From contig NZ_CP133771.1 of the NCBI RefSeq assembly GCF_031348265.1, positions 7,316,001 to 7,380,000 on the forward strand: a stretch of 64,000 bases of DNA. Reading direction: 5' to 3'. The notes under the pieces are model-generated. The model was not told where the DNA came from and did not search any database. It worked only from the letters and a program-made list of their open reading frames with translations. The position numbers and the translations under genes were made by a program. Shown one piece after another: positions 50,487 to 58,322 of this stretch; position 1 is the first letter of the stretch, and every line of letters begins with the position of its first letter. Origin of the DNA: Streptomyces collinus. GTDB taxonomy: Bacteria; Actinomycetota; Actinomycetes; Streptomycetales; Streptomycetaceae.

Positions 50487-50666
50487 CCCTCCGGGCCCGT
50501 TCGCCCGTCCGGGAGGACCCGGTTTCCCCGGACCGGCCCCGCTCATGCCGTGACCGTCACGACCCGGCCGGGCGCCCATGGGGCGGCGGAACTCTGGGTA
50601 CTCAGGTGCCGAGGGCAACGGCGACACCACACGGCGGCACCAGGCACTGGCACTGCGGAGGTACGG

Positions 50667-51914
50667 ATGCGGCGCACGGCCCCCGAAGGTCACGGCCCCG
50701 TCCGGTTCGGGCCGCCGCTCCCCGAGGACGGGCTGCCCGTCCTGCCGGAGCTGTCCGCGGTGCTCGCCGCCGCGGCCTCCCGGGGCGGCCCCGAGCCGGC
50801 CGGCGGCAGCCGGGCCCTGCGCGAGGCCGCCTGCGGCTACTGGCACCGCCGGGGACTGCACTGTGACCCGGACCGGGTGGCCGCCGCCCCCGGTTCGCCC
50901 GCCCTGCTGCTGGCACTGACCGCCGCCCTGGGCGGCGACGTCCTCGTACCGCGGCCCTGTGCCGCCTGGTGGGCGCCGTACGCACGTCTGCTGGGGCGGC
51001 CCGCCTTCCACGTGCCGACCCCGCCGGAGAGCGGCGGTGTACCCGACCCGTACGCGCTGCTGGAGACCGTGCGCCGGGTCCGTGCCGAGGGCGGCGACCC
51101 GCGGCTGCTCGTGCTGTCCGTCGCCGACGACCCCACGGCGACCGTCGCCCCTCCCGAACTGCTCCACGAGACCGTCGAGGCCGCCCAGGGGGAGGGCCTG
51201 CACCTCGTCAGCGACGAGACCTGGCGCGACACCCTGCACGACCCGCACGACACCGTGCTGCTCAGCCCCGCCGAGATGGTGCCCGACCGGGTCACCGTCA
51301 TCACCGACCTGGCCGGGGCGCTGCTCCCGCCCGGCTGGCCGGCGGCCGTGGCCCGCCTCCCGGCCGGTGAGGACGGCGAGGGCCTGCACGCGCGCGTGCT
51401 CGACGTCCTCACCGCCCTCGACGCCCGTGTCGCCGCCCCCGTCGCCGCGGCGGCCGGATACGCCCTGGGGGAGCCGGAAGCGGTCACCGCACGCGTGGCG
51501 GCCACCGTGCGCCTGCACGCGCTGCTGGCCGCCGAGGCGCACAGGGCCGTCGTCGCCGCGGGCGCCCTCGCCCGGCCCCCGCGCTCCGGCCGCCACCTGT
51601 ACGTGGACCTGACCCCGCTGCGCCCCGCGCTGAGCGCGCACGGCGTCGGCGACGCACAGGAACTGGAGGACTTCCTCACCGCACGCCTCGGCATGCCCGC
51701 CCCGGGCGGGCACCGCTTCGGCGACGACCTCGAAGCCCCGCGCGTGCGGCTCTCCACCGGCGCACTGGTGGGCGGTTCCGACACGGACCGCGTGGAATGC
51801 CTCACCTCACCCACGCCGTTGGAACTGCCGCAGATGCACCGCGCGTTGAGCCGACTGAAGTCGGTCTTCGACGATCTCCGCGACGAAGCTCAGCGATGGG
51901 AGCCTCCTCGATGA
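50667..51914 (+). CDS. Aminotransferase-fold (PLP fold type I-like) protein lacking the catalytic Lys
   Basis: 415 residues with the layout of class I/II aminotransferases: LREAACGYWHRRGLHCDPDR, VAAAPGSPALLLALTAALGG, LVSDETWRDTLHDPHD for the Asp/Tyr-type PLP contacts, and VTVITDLAGALLPPGWPAAV where a functional enzyme carries (S/T)-(F/L)-S-K-x-x-x-x-P-G-W-R. The Lys is replaced, and the only Lys visible is near the C-terminus (SRLKSVFDDLRDE). ATG at 50667 follows GGAGG by 5 nt. The stop overlaps the start of the next gene (ATGA). It may be an inactive or non-PLP derivative with a binding role. Confidence 0.8.
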   Translation: MRRTAPEGHGPVRFGPPLPEDGLPVLPELSAVLAAAASRGGPEPAGGSRALREAACGYWHRRGLHCDPDRVAAAPGSPALLLALTAALGGDVLVPRPCAAWWAPYARLLGRPAFHVPTPPESGGVPDPYALLETVRRVRAEGGDPRLLVLSVADDPTATVAPPELLHETVEAAQGEGLHLVSDETWRDTLHDPHDTVLLSPAEMVPDRVTVITDLAGALLPPGWPAAVARLPAGEDGEGLHARVLDVLTALDARVAAPVAAAAGYALGEPEAVTARVAATVRLHALLAAEAHRAVVAAGALARPPRSGRHLYVDLTPLRPALSAHGVGDAQELEDFLTARLGMPAPGGHRFGDDLEAPRVRLSTGALVGGSDTDRVECLTSPTPLELPQMHRALSRLKSVFDDLRDEAQRWEPPR

Positions 51915-52963
51915 CGCAGCAGTCCGAAGCGACCGCCGGCACGACCACCCGGGAACCCGACGAGCCCGCGCTCCCGTCCCCCCTCGCGCCCCCGTACCCG
52001 CCCCTGGCCGAACCCCGCCCGCTGGCCGAGCGGCGGGTGTGGCCGCGCACCTTCCACGACCGGCTGACCGCGCCGCTGCCAGGCCTGAAGGCCATGGCCC
52101 GCTTCGCCCGCGAGGGTGCGGTGAGACCGGGACCGGAGGGCCTGGCAGACATCCCCCGGCTGCCCTACGCCCCGGCCCCGCTGCCCCGCGTCGACGCCCG
52201 CACCGTCGCCGTCACCTGGGCGGGACACGCCAGTTGGGTGCTGCGCATCGGCGGACTGACCGTGCTCACCGACCCGGTGTGGTCGCGCCGGATCCTCGGC
52301 ACCCCGGCCCGGATCACCCCCGTGGGGGTCCCGTGGGAGGACCTGCCGCGCGTCGACGCCGTCGTCATCAGCCACAACCACTACGACCACCTGGACGCCC
52401 CCACGCTGCGCCGCCTCCCGCGCGACACCCCGGTGTTCGTGCCGGCCGGGCTCGCCCGCTGGTTCCACCGCCGCCGCTTCACCCGCGTGACGGAGCTCGA
52501 CTGGTGGGAGGCTGCCGAACTGGACGGCGTCCGCTTCGACTTCGTCCCCTCCCACCACTGGTCCAAGCGCAGCCTCACCGACACCTGCCACAGCCTGTGG
52601 GGCGGCTGGGTCCTCACCGACCAGGGCGGCCAGCGCGTGTACTTCGCGGGCGACACCGGCTACGGCCACTGGTTCTCCCGCATCGGCCGCCGCTACCCCG
52701 GCATCGACCTGGCCCTGCTGCCCATCGGCGCCTACGACCCCCGCTGGTGGCTTCGCGACGTGCACTGCGACCCGGAGGAGGCCGTCCGCGCGGCCCAGGA
52801 CCTGGGCGCGACCAGGATGGCCCCCATGCACTGGGGCACGTTCGTCCTGTCCGCGGAACCGGTCATGGAGCCCCTGACGCGCGTACGCGCGGCCTGGGAG
52901 AAGGCGGGCCTGCCCCGGGAAAACCTCTGGGACATGCCCATCGGCGCGTCGAAGGTGCTCTAG
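51911..52963 (+). CDS. NAPE-PLD-like metallo-beta-lactamase-fold hydrolase
   Basis: 350-residue zinc hydrolase of the metallo-beta-lactamase superfamily, closest in pattern to N-acyl-phosphatidylethanolamine phospholipase D. The metal motif is VVISHNHYDHLDAPTLRRLP (HxHxDH) near residue 157, then FVPSHHWSKRSLTDTCHSLW, VYFAGDTGYGHWFSRIGRRY with the Asp bridge, and the NAPE-PLD-type end MAPMHWGTFVLSAEPVMEPL. It is translationally coupled to the aminotransferase-fold protein. The substrate, a phospholipid or an N-acyl compound, is inferred. Confidence 0.85.
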   Translation: MTQQSEATAGTTTREPDEPALPSPLAPPYPPLAEPRPLAERRVWPRTFHDRLTAPLPGLKAMARFAREGAVRPGPEGLADIPRLPYAPAPLPRVDARTVAVTWAGHASWVLRIGGLTVLTDPVWSRRILGTPARITPVGVPWEDLPRVDAVVISHNHYDHLDAPTLRRLPRDTPVFVPAGLARWFHRRRFTRVTELDWWEAAELDGVRFDFVPSHHWSKRSLTDTCHSLWGGWVLTDQGGQRVYFAGDTGYGHWFSRIGRRYPGIDLALLPIGAYDPRWWLRDVHCDPEEAVRAAQDLGATRMAPMHWGTFVLSAEPVMEPLTRVRAAWEKAGLPRENLWDMPIGASKVL

Positions 52964-52970
52964 GTGTCGT

Positions 52971-53002
52971 AGGGGCGCGGGGAACTGCGCGATCAACCAC
53001 GG
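52971..53002. repeat. Interspersed intergenic repeat, short form
   Basis: AGGGGCGCGGGGAACTGCGC followed by GATCAACCACGG, 8 nt after the metallo-hydrolase stop and in the gap to the convergent DedA gene. From memory it is the short variant of a repeat found in many Streptomyces intergenic regions. The long variant is at 43377. Confidence 0.65.
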
Positions 53003-53023
53003 AGAACCCGCACCCCGAGAACA

Positions 53024-53075
53024 ACCGCACCCAGGACTGCGCTACCGCACCCAGAACGGCGCTACCGCACCCGCC
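53024..53075. repeat. 20-bp tandem repeat, 2.6 copies
   Basis: ACCGCACCCAGGACTGCGCT, ACCGCACCCAGAACGGCGCT and ACCGCACCCGCC follow directly. The last copy runs into the 3' end of the DedA gene (stop at 53062). Confidence 0.75.
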
Positions 53076-53715
53076 GCACCACAGCCGGCACCGCACTGAT
53101 CAGCACGGTCAGCACGATCGCCGCCAGGACGCCCTGCCACGGCTCGTCGAACAATGACCCCCCGAGAATCCCGATCAACTGATACGTCACGGCCCAGGCC
53201 AGACACGCCGGAAAATTCCCCCGGGCAAACCTCCGTATCGGCCACTCCGCCAGCAGACAGGCCAGCATCACCGGGATACGCCCTGCCGGCACCAGCCGCG
53301 ACAGCACCAGCACCGCCACCCCGTGCGCGGCGAGTTTCTCCTGCGCCTGCTCCAGCCGGTCCTCCGGCGCCCGCGACCGGATCGCCTCCAGCCACCGCGA
53401 CCCGTTCTTCGACTTCAGCCCGCGCCGCCCCAGCCAGTACAGCGCCGCATCGCCCAGGAACGCCGCCAGCGACGCCGTCACGAAGACCATCGCCAGGGAG
53501 AACGGCGCCGTCCGGTGCACGGCGACCACCGCAGCAGAACTCACCAGCGCCCCCGTCGGGATCACCGGCACCAGTGCCCCGGCCAGCACCAGCAGAAAGA
53601 GCGTCGGATAGCCGATCGCCTGCTGCGTGGACTCCGGAACCACGGACGCCGGTGTGACGGCCGACGCCGCGAGCAGGGGCACACCGGTCAGCGCCACGGG
53701 CGCGGACCAGCTCAC
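53062..53715 (-). CDS. DedA-family membrane protein
   Basis: 217-residue polytopic membrane protein of the DedA/VTT family, which includes undecaprenyl-phosphate and phospholipid scramblases or flippases. It has LFLLVLAGALVPVIPTGALV, SSAAVVAVHRTAPFSLAMVF, GDAALYWLGRRGLKSKNGSR (the family G-x-x-x-x-Y-xx-GR segment) and LVPAGRIPVMLACLLAEWPI with the conserved Arg. GTG at 53715 follows GGAGG by 7 nt and overlaps the stop of the upstream gene. A link to envelope lipid recycling is likely. Confidence 0.85.
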   Translation of the reverse strand: MSWSAPVALTGVPLLAASAVTPASVVPESTQQAIGYPTLFLLVLAGALVPVIPTGALVSSAAVVAVHRTAPFSLAMVFVTASLAAFLGDAALYWLGRRGLKSKNGSRWLEAIRSRAPEDRLEQAQEKLAAHGVAVLVLSRLVPAGRIPVMLACLLAEWPIRRFARGNFPACLAWAVTYQLIGILGGSLFDEPWQGVLAAIVLTVLISAVPAVVRRVR

Positions 53716-54485
53716 CGCGCCACCTCCAGGCGCACGCTCTCCCCGTGCCCGAGCCGATGCACCGCCACATCCGGCGCGTGCCGGGCGGCCAGCCGGACGA
53801 ACTCGTCCCCCGGCGCGTGGAACTCGTGGGGGCGCACGGCGTCCATGCCGATCGGCCAGTACGTGCCGTAGTGCACCGGCACCGCGCTGCGCGGCGCCAG
53901 CCGCTCCAGCGCCTGCGCCGCCCGGCCCGCGTCCAGGTGCCCCTCGCCCAGGTACGGCCCCCAGCCGCCCACCGGCAGCAGAGCCACCTCGACCGGCCCG
54001 ACCTCCTTGGCCATGTCGTCGAACAGGCCGGTGTCCCCGGCGAAGTACGTCCGGGCCTCGCCGGCTATGACGTAGCCGAGGGCGGGGGAGCGGTGCGGCC
54101 CGAACGGCAGCCGCCGCCCGTCGTGCCGCGCGGGCACGGCCCGTACGACGATGTCGCCGACCGGGGTCTCGTCCCCGGGAGCCACCTCGCTCACCCGCAG
54201 GTGCGCGAGCCGGCGCAGACCGGGCACCGCCCGGCGCGCGCCCCGGGGCACGAGCAGGCGCGTGCCCGCGGCCAGCCGCATCAGCGACGGGACGTGCAGA
54301 TGGTCGGCGTGCAGATGCGACACCAGCGCCACGTCCGCCTGGGGGGCGCCCGGGGGTGGCAGCGCTCCGCGCCGGCGCCGCAGGTGCGCGAGCCGGCGTG
54401 CGAACAGGGGATCCGTGAGCACGCGCACGTTCGAGTCCTCGACGGTGCAAGTGGCGTGACCCCACCAGGTGATCTCCACCGGCAC
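53712..54485 (-). CDS. UlaG-like metallo-beta-lactamase-fold hydrolase
   Basis: 257-residue zinc hydrolase. It begins VEITWWGHATCTVEDSNVRV, carries LVSHLHADHLHVPSLMRLAA (HxHxDH near residue 59), RTYFAGDTGLFDDMAKEVG and VPVHYGTYWPIGMDAVRP. It is much shorter than the NAPE-PLD-like protein and closer to UlaG/YycJ-type enzymes. The GTG at 54485 follows GGAGG. It is coupled to the DedA gene (GTGA). Substrate is unknown. Confidence 0.87.
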   Translation of the reverse strand: MPVEITWWGHATCTVEDSNVRVLTDPLFARRLAHLRRRRGALPPPGAPQADVALVSHLHADHLHVPSLMRLAAGTRLLVPRGARRAVPGLRRLAHLRVSEVAPGDETPVGDIVVRAVPARHDGRRLPFGPHRSPALGYVIAGEARTYFAGDTGLFDDMAKEVGPVEVALLPVGGWGPYLGEGHLDAGRAAQALERLAPRSAVPVHYGTYWPIGMDAVRPHEFHAPGDEFVRLAARHAPDVAVHRLGHGESVRLEVAR

Positions 54486-54568
54486 TTCTTTGCCTCCTTC
54501 ACGCGACTCCCCCGAAGCCTACGTGCAGGGGTAGGGTCGGCGGCTAAACCGGAGGTGAGGGGGGCGTC

Positions 54569-54970
54569 ATGGTGCCGGTGCGGGTCACGGCGATCGCGAG
54601 TCTGACGCCGCTGGAGGAGCTGGACGACGACCCGTTCCTGGTCGACTCCCGCAGTCAGCACGCGATGTGCGCCCGCTGGGCGGCCGAGCGGGGCTACGTG
54701 GTCAGCCGGGAGTTACTCGTGCGGGGACTGCGGCCCGACCACGGCGCGCTGTGGGACGGCGTCCGGCCCGGCCTCGACGTGTTCGTCGCGCCCAGCCGAC
54801 GGGTACTGGAGAGCGCGCTCGCCTCCGTCGAGGAGTTCACCGCCGAGTGCGCCCGTCGTGGTGTACGCGTCGAGACGGTGGGGCATGCGGAGCCTGCGTA
54901 CGACGCGGCGATGAAGGCGTGCGTGCACCGGCGGCTGTCGATGCCGACGGCCGGCTACGACGGGCGCTGA
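54569..54970 (+). CDS. Small resolvase-fold-like protein
   Basis: 133 residues, resembling the N-terminal half of serine recombinases: SQHAMCARWAAERGYVVSRE, LVRGLRPDHGALWDGVRPGL, DVFVAPSRRVLESALASVEE and TAECARRGVRVETVG. The catalytic Ser region (the usual Y-x-R-x-S) is replaced by VTAIASLTPLEELDDD and there is no DNA-binding domain, so it cannot be a normal recombinase. ATG has GGAGGTGAGGGG upstream. It is probably a domesticated relative of unknown role. Confidence 0.6.
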   Translation: MVPVRVTAIASLTPLEELDDDPFLVDSRSQHAMCARWAAERGYVVSRELLVRGLRPDHGALWDGVRPGLDVFVAPSRRVLESALASVEEFTAECARRGVRVETVGHAEPAYDAAMKACVHRRLSMPTAGYDGR

Positions 54971-55035
54971 CGCCGTCCCCGGCCCGGGGGGGCGTGACCT
55001 GGGGACGAAACGGCCCGACCGGGCGTTGAGACACT

Positions 55036-57162
55036 GTGGGGGAGGGCCCGCGACGGCTGCGGGCGGGAGACGTGAGGTGGCTGGGCGTGCGGGGCGTGCG
55101 GTGGCGGCGGGCCGCCAGTCAGGTGGGGCGGAGTGCCGCGGTGTGGGCGGTCTCCACCGTCACCATGCTCGTGCTCGCCGGGATCCTCCCGGACTTCCGG
55201 CTCCGTTCGGAGAACGGCGACAGCGCGACCGACATCGCCGTCACGGCGGCCTTCGGCGCCGGCGCCTTCGGTCTGCTGTCGGCCCTGGTGTGGCCGCTGC
55301 TCGTGCGGCTCCTGCTCCTCGTCCCGGCGCTCGTGCTCGGACTGCTGGTGTTCTTCCTGAACGGGGCCCTGCTGCTTCTCGCCCTGCACCTCAACCCCGC
55401 CGAGCGCGGCGCCGCCGCCCCGGAGACCGCCGTCGTGGTCGCCGCCGTGATGTCGGCCGTGGCGTCGGCGACCGGCGCCGCCCTGGCCGTGCGCGACGAC
55501 GAGGCCTACCGCCGCAGGCTGTACCGGCTCTCCGACCGGCGCCGCCGGTCCGGACCGCCCTGCCCGCCGAGCCCCGGCACCCTCTTCCTCCAGCTGGACG
55601 GCGTCGGTCACGACACCCTGCTCGACGCGGTCGGCAAGGGCCTGATGCCCACCGTCGCCCGCTGGCTCGACATAGGCGACGGCGGCCGCCCCACCCACCG
55701 GCTCACCCCCTGGCGCACCGACTGGTCCAGCCAGACCGGCGCCAGCCAGCTCGGCATCCTGCACGGCAGCAACCACGACGTCCCCGCCTTCCGCTGGTAC
55801 GAGAAGGACACCCGCGAAGTGGTCGTCTGCAACCGCCCGACCAGCGCCGCCGAACTCCAGAGCCGAGCCGTCGAGTACGCGGGGCACGGCGGGCTGCTCA
55901 CCGTCGACGGCGCCAGCCGCGGCAACCTGTTCAGCGGCGGCGCCGACCAGCAGGCCCTCGTGCTGTCCATCGCCACCCGCCGCCGCAGCCGGGAGAACCG
56001 CTCCCGGGACGGCTACTTCGCCTACTTCTCCGACCCGGCCAACGCCGTGCGCACAGCGCTCTCCTTCGTCGCCGAGGTGGGCCGCGAGATCGGCCAGTCC
56101 ACCCGGGCGAAGCTTCGCAGACAACGCCCGCGCGTCTCCCACGGCGGCCTCTACCCACTCGTCCGCGCCTTCGCGACCGTCGTCGAGCGGGACGTCGTCG
56201 TCGCCGCCGTCACGGGCGACATGCTCGCCGGACGCACCGCCGTCTACGCCGACCTGGTGGCCTACGACGAGGTCGCTCACCACTCCGGCCCCGCGAGCCG
56301 CGACGCGCAGAAGGTCCTCGAACGCCTCGACCGCGCGCTCGCCCTGATCGAGAACGTCGCCGAACACGCCCCGCGTCCTTACCGGATCGTCGTGCTCTCC
56401 GATCACGGCCAGAGCCCCGGCGAGACCTTCCGCTCCCGCTACGGCCTCACCCTCGGCGACCTGGTGCGGGCCGGGTGCGGCATGCCCGTGCCGCGCAGGG
56501 CGGAGCACACCCGCAGCGGGGCGGAGGCCCGCGCCGCCGTCCGCGCCGCACTGCGCATCCCCGTGGAGGAGGCCGGCGATCAGCGCCGCCCCGGGCGCCG
56601 CGAGGAGCCGATCGTGCTGGCCTCCGGCAACCTCGGCCTGATCTCGTTCCCGGACGTCTCGCACCGGATGAGCAAGGAGGAGATCGACGCCCGCCATCCC
56701 GCCCTGCTGCCGACCCTCGCCAACCACCCCGGCGTCGGCTTCCTGCTGGTCCGCAGCGACGAGCACGGCGGTGTCGTACTCGGCGCGTACGGCGCCGAGA
56801 TCCCGCTGGCCGACCTCGACGACGACCCGGGCCCGCTCGCCCCGTTCGGCCCCGGCGCCGCCGAAGCGGTCCGCCGTACGCACTCCTTCCCGCACGCCGC
56901 CGACATCATGGTCAACTCCTCCCACGACCCGGCCGACGGCGAAGTCCTCGCCTTCGAGGAGCAGATCGGCTCCCACGGCGGCCTCGGTGGCGCCCAGGGA
57001 AGACCCTTCCTGCTGTCCCCGCTCGGCGTCTCCGCACCGGTCGGCGAGGGCGAGGAACTCGTGGGCGCCGAACAGGTTCACCGGGTGCTGCGGCGCTGGC
57101 TGCGCGAGTCGAACGGGCCGCAGGTGCCGCTGGAGGCCGCCGAGGAGGAGCGCGCCGCCTGA
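55036..57162 (+). CDS. Membrane protein with holin_4_2-like N-terminus and alkaline-phosphatase-superfamily domain
   Basis: 708 residues. The N-terminal 150 residues have four membrane helices (AVWAVSTVTMLVLAGILPDF, LVRLLLLVPALVLGLLVFFL) resembling the Phage_holin_4_2 type. The remainder is an alkaline phosphatase/nucleotide pyrophosphatase-like domain: LFLQLDGVGHDTLLDAVGKG with the first metal Asp, TGASQLGILHGSNHDVPAFR with Ser/Thr for catalysis, VYADLVAYDEVAHHSGPASR with Asp/His ligands, IVVLSDHGQSPGETFRSRYG with Asp-His and SSHDPADGEVLAFEEQIGSH with the last His. The start is uncertain (GTG at 55036, 55072 or 55087). The active site should lie outside or inside depending on topology. Role unknown. 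Confidence 0.8.
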   Translation: MGEGPRRLRAGDVRWLGVRGVRWRRAASQVGRSAAVWAVSTVTMLVLAGILPDFRLRSENGDSATDIAVTAAFGAGAFGLLSALVWPLLVRLLLLVPALVLGLLVFFLNGALLLLALHLNPAERGAAAPETAVVVAAVMSAVASATGAALAVRDDEAYRRRLYRLSDRRRRSGPPCPPSPGTLFLQLDGVGHDTLLDAVGKGLMPTVARWLDIGDGGRPTHRLTPWRTDWSSQTGASQLGILHGSNHDVPAFRWYEKDTREVVVCNRPTSAAELQSRAVEYAGHGGLLTVDGASRGNLFSGGADQQALVLSIATRRRSRENRSRDGYFAYFSDPANAVRTALSFVAEVGREIGQSTRAKLRRQRPRVSHGGLYPLVRAFATVVERDVVVAAVTGDMLAGRTAVYADLVAYDEVAHHSGPASRDAQKVLERLDRALALIENVAEHAPRPYRIVVLSDHGQSPGETFRSRYGLTLGDLVRAGCGMPVPRRAEHTRSGAEARAAVRAALRIPVEEAGDQRRPGRREEPIVLASGNLGLISFPDVSHRMSKEEIDARHPALLPTLANHPGVGFLLVRSDEHGGVVLGAYGAEIPLADLDDDPGPLAPFGPGAAEAVRRTHSFPHAADIMVNSSHDPADGEVLAFEEQIGSHGGLGGAQGRPFLLSPLGVSAPVGEGEELVGAEQVHRVLRRWLRESNGPQVPLEAAEEERAA

Positions 57163-57260
57163 AATTCGGCTGCGCCCACCGGGACCGTCGGCACACACTG
57201 TTCGTCCCGGACGCCGCACACCCGCGCGTCCGTCTCGAACACCCCTGAGGAGTCGCTGCT

Positions 57261-58322
57261 TTGCAGGCAGCCGTCACTGTCACGCCCGCCCGCATCCCGG
57301 ACCTGCTCCTCGGCCTGGCCACCGTCCGGCCGGTGTTCCTCTGGGGCGCTCCCGGCATCGGGAAGTCCTCCCTGGTACGGAACTTCGCCGAGTCGCTGGG
57401 CCTGGAGTGCGTGAGCCTGCTGGGCACCCAGCTCGCCCCTGAGGACCTCATCGGCGTCCCGCAGATCCGCGACGGCCGCTCGGTGTTCTGCCCGCCGGAG
57501 ACGATCGCCCGCGACGAGCCGTACTGCCTGTTCCTGGACGAACTCAACGCGGCCACGCCGGACGTGCAGAAGGCGTTCTACTCGCTGATCCTGGACCGCC
57601 GGATCGGCAATTACGAGCTGCCCGAGGGATCGATCGTCATCGGCGCCGGAAACCGCGCCACCGACAACGCCCTCGCCCGGCCCATCGCCTCCGCGCTCGT
57701 CAACCGCCTCGCACACGTGCACCTGGAGGCCTCCGCCGCGGACTGGCTGACCTGGGCCGCGAGCAACGGCATCCACCCCTGGATCGTGGACCACCTCACC
57801 GACCGGCCCGACCACCTGTGGTCCAAGCCGCCGAAGACGGAGGAGCCGTTCTCCACACCCCGCTCCTGGCACCTGCTCTCCGACGCCCTGTACTCCTTCG
57901 GCCGGGACCTCGACGAGGAGACCCTGAAGGTCCTGGCGCACGGCACGCTGACCCCGGCGCACGCGACCGCCTTCTGCGGTTACGTCAAGGTCGTCCGCAG
58001 CCGGTACGGCATCGACGCCATCGTCAAGGGCGACGCCCGCTGGCCGAACCGGCCGGAGGACCGCGACCTGCTCTACTACCTCGCTGATTCCTTCCGCGGC
58101 CGCCTGGTCAAGGAACTGCCCGCGAGCAAGGAGCACATGTCCGCGAACGGCCGGCAGACCGCCTACCGCGCCAAGTCCCTGCTGGTGCAGCTCGCCGAGA
58201 TCTCCGTCGAGGTCGCCCAGACGGTCATCGCCTCCGACAGCGACGGCAACCCCGTGCTGCCCTCCTGGTTCCTCGTCGAGGCGGCCCGGGACATGCCCCG
58301 GCTGGTCGAGGCCCGCCGGTGA
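57261..58322 (+). CDS. MoxR-type AAA+ ATPase
   Basis: 353-residue AAA+ ATPase of the MoxR family. Walker A is FLWGAPGIGKSSLVRNFAES near residue 29, Walker B is YCLFLDELNAATPDVQKAFY near 91, and sensor 1 is VIGAGNRATDNALARPIASA. MoxR ATPases act as chaperones that insert metals or switch partners carrying a VWA domain. Start TTG at 57261 follows GAGGAG at 8 nt. The gene overlaps the metallopeptidase/VWA gene (GTGA), the classic MoxR-VWA pairing. Confidence 0.88.
   Translation: MQAAVTVTPARIPDLLLGLATVRPVFLWGAPGIGKSSLVRNFAESLGLECVSLLGTQLAPEDLIGVPQIRDGRSVFCPPETIARDEPYCLFLDELNAATPDVQKAFYSLILDRRIGNYELPEGSIVIGAGNRATDNALARPIASALVNRLAHVHLEASAADWLTWAASNGIHPWIVDHLTDRPDHLWSKPPKTEEPFSTPRSWHLLSDALYSFGRDLDEETLKVLAHGTLTPAHATAFCGYVKVVRSRYGIDAIVKGDARWPNRPEDRDLLYYLADSFRGRLVKELPASKEHMSANGRQTAYRAKSLLVQLAEISVEVAQTVIASDSDGNPVLPSWFLVEAARDMPRLVEARR

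Noticed and set aside
54569..54970. Active transposon resolvase or mobile element
   Set aside because: No catalytic Ser region, no DNA-binding domain, no inverted ends or transposase nearby.
57261..58322. AAA ATPase as the missing GvpN
   Set aside because: It is 19 kb from the gvp cluster and coupled to a VWA/metallopeptidase gene, the standard MoxR arrangement.
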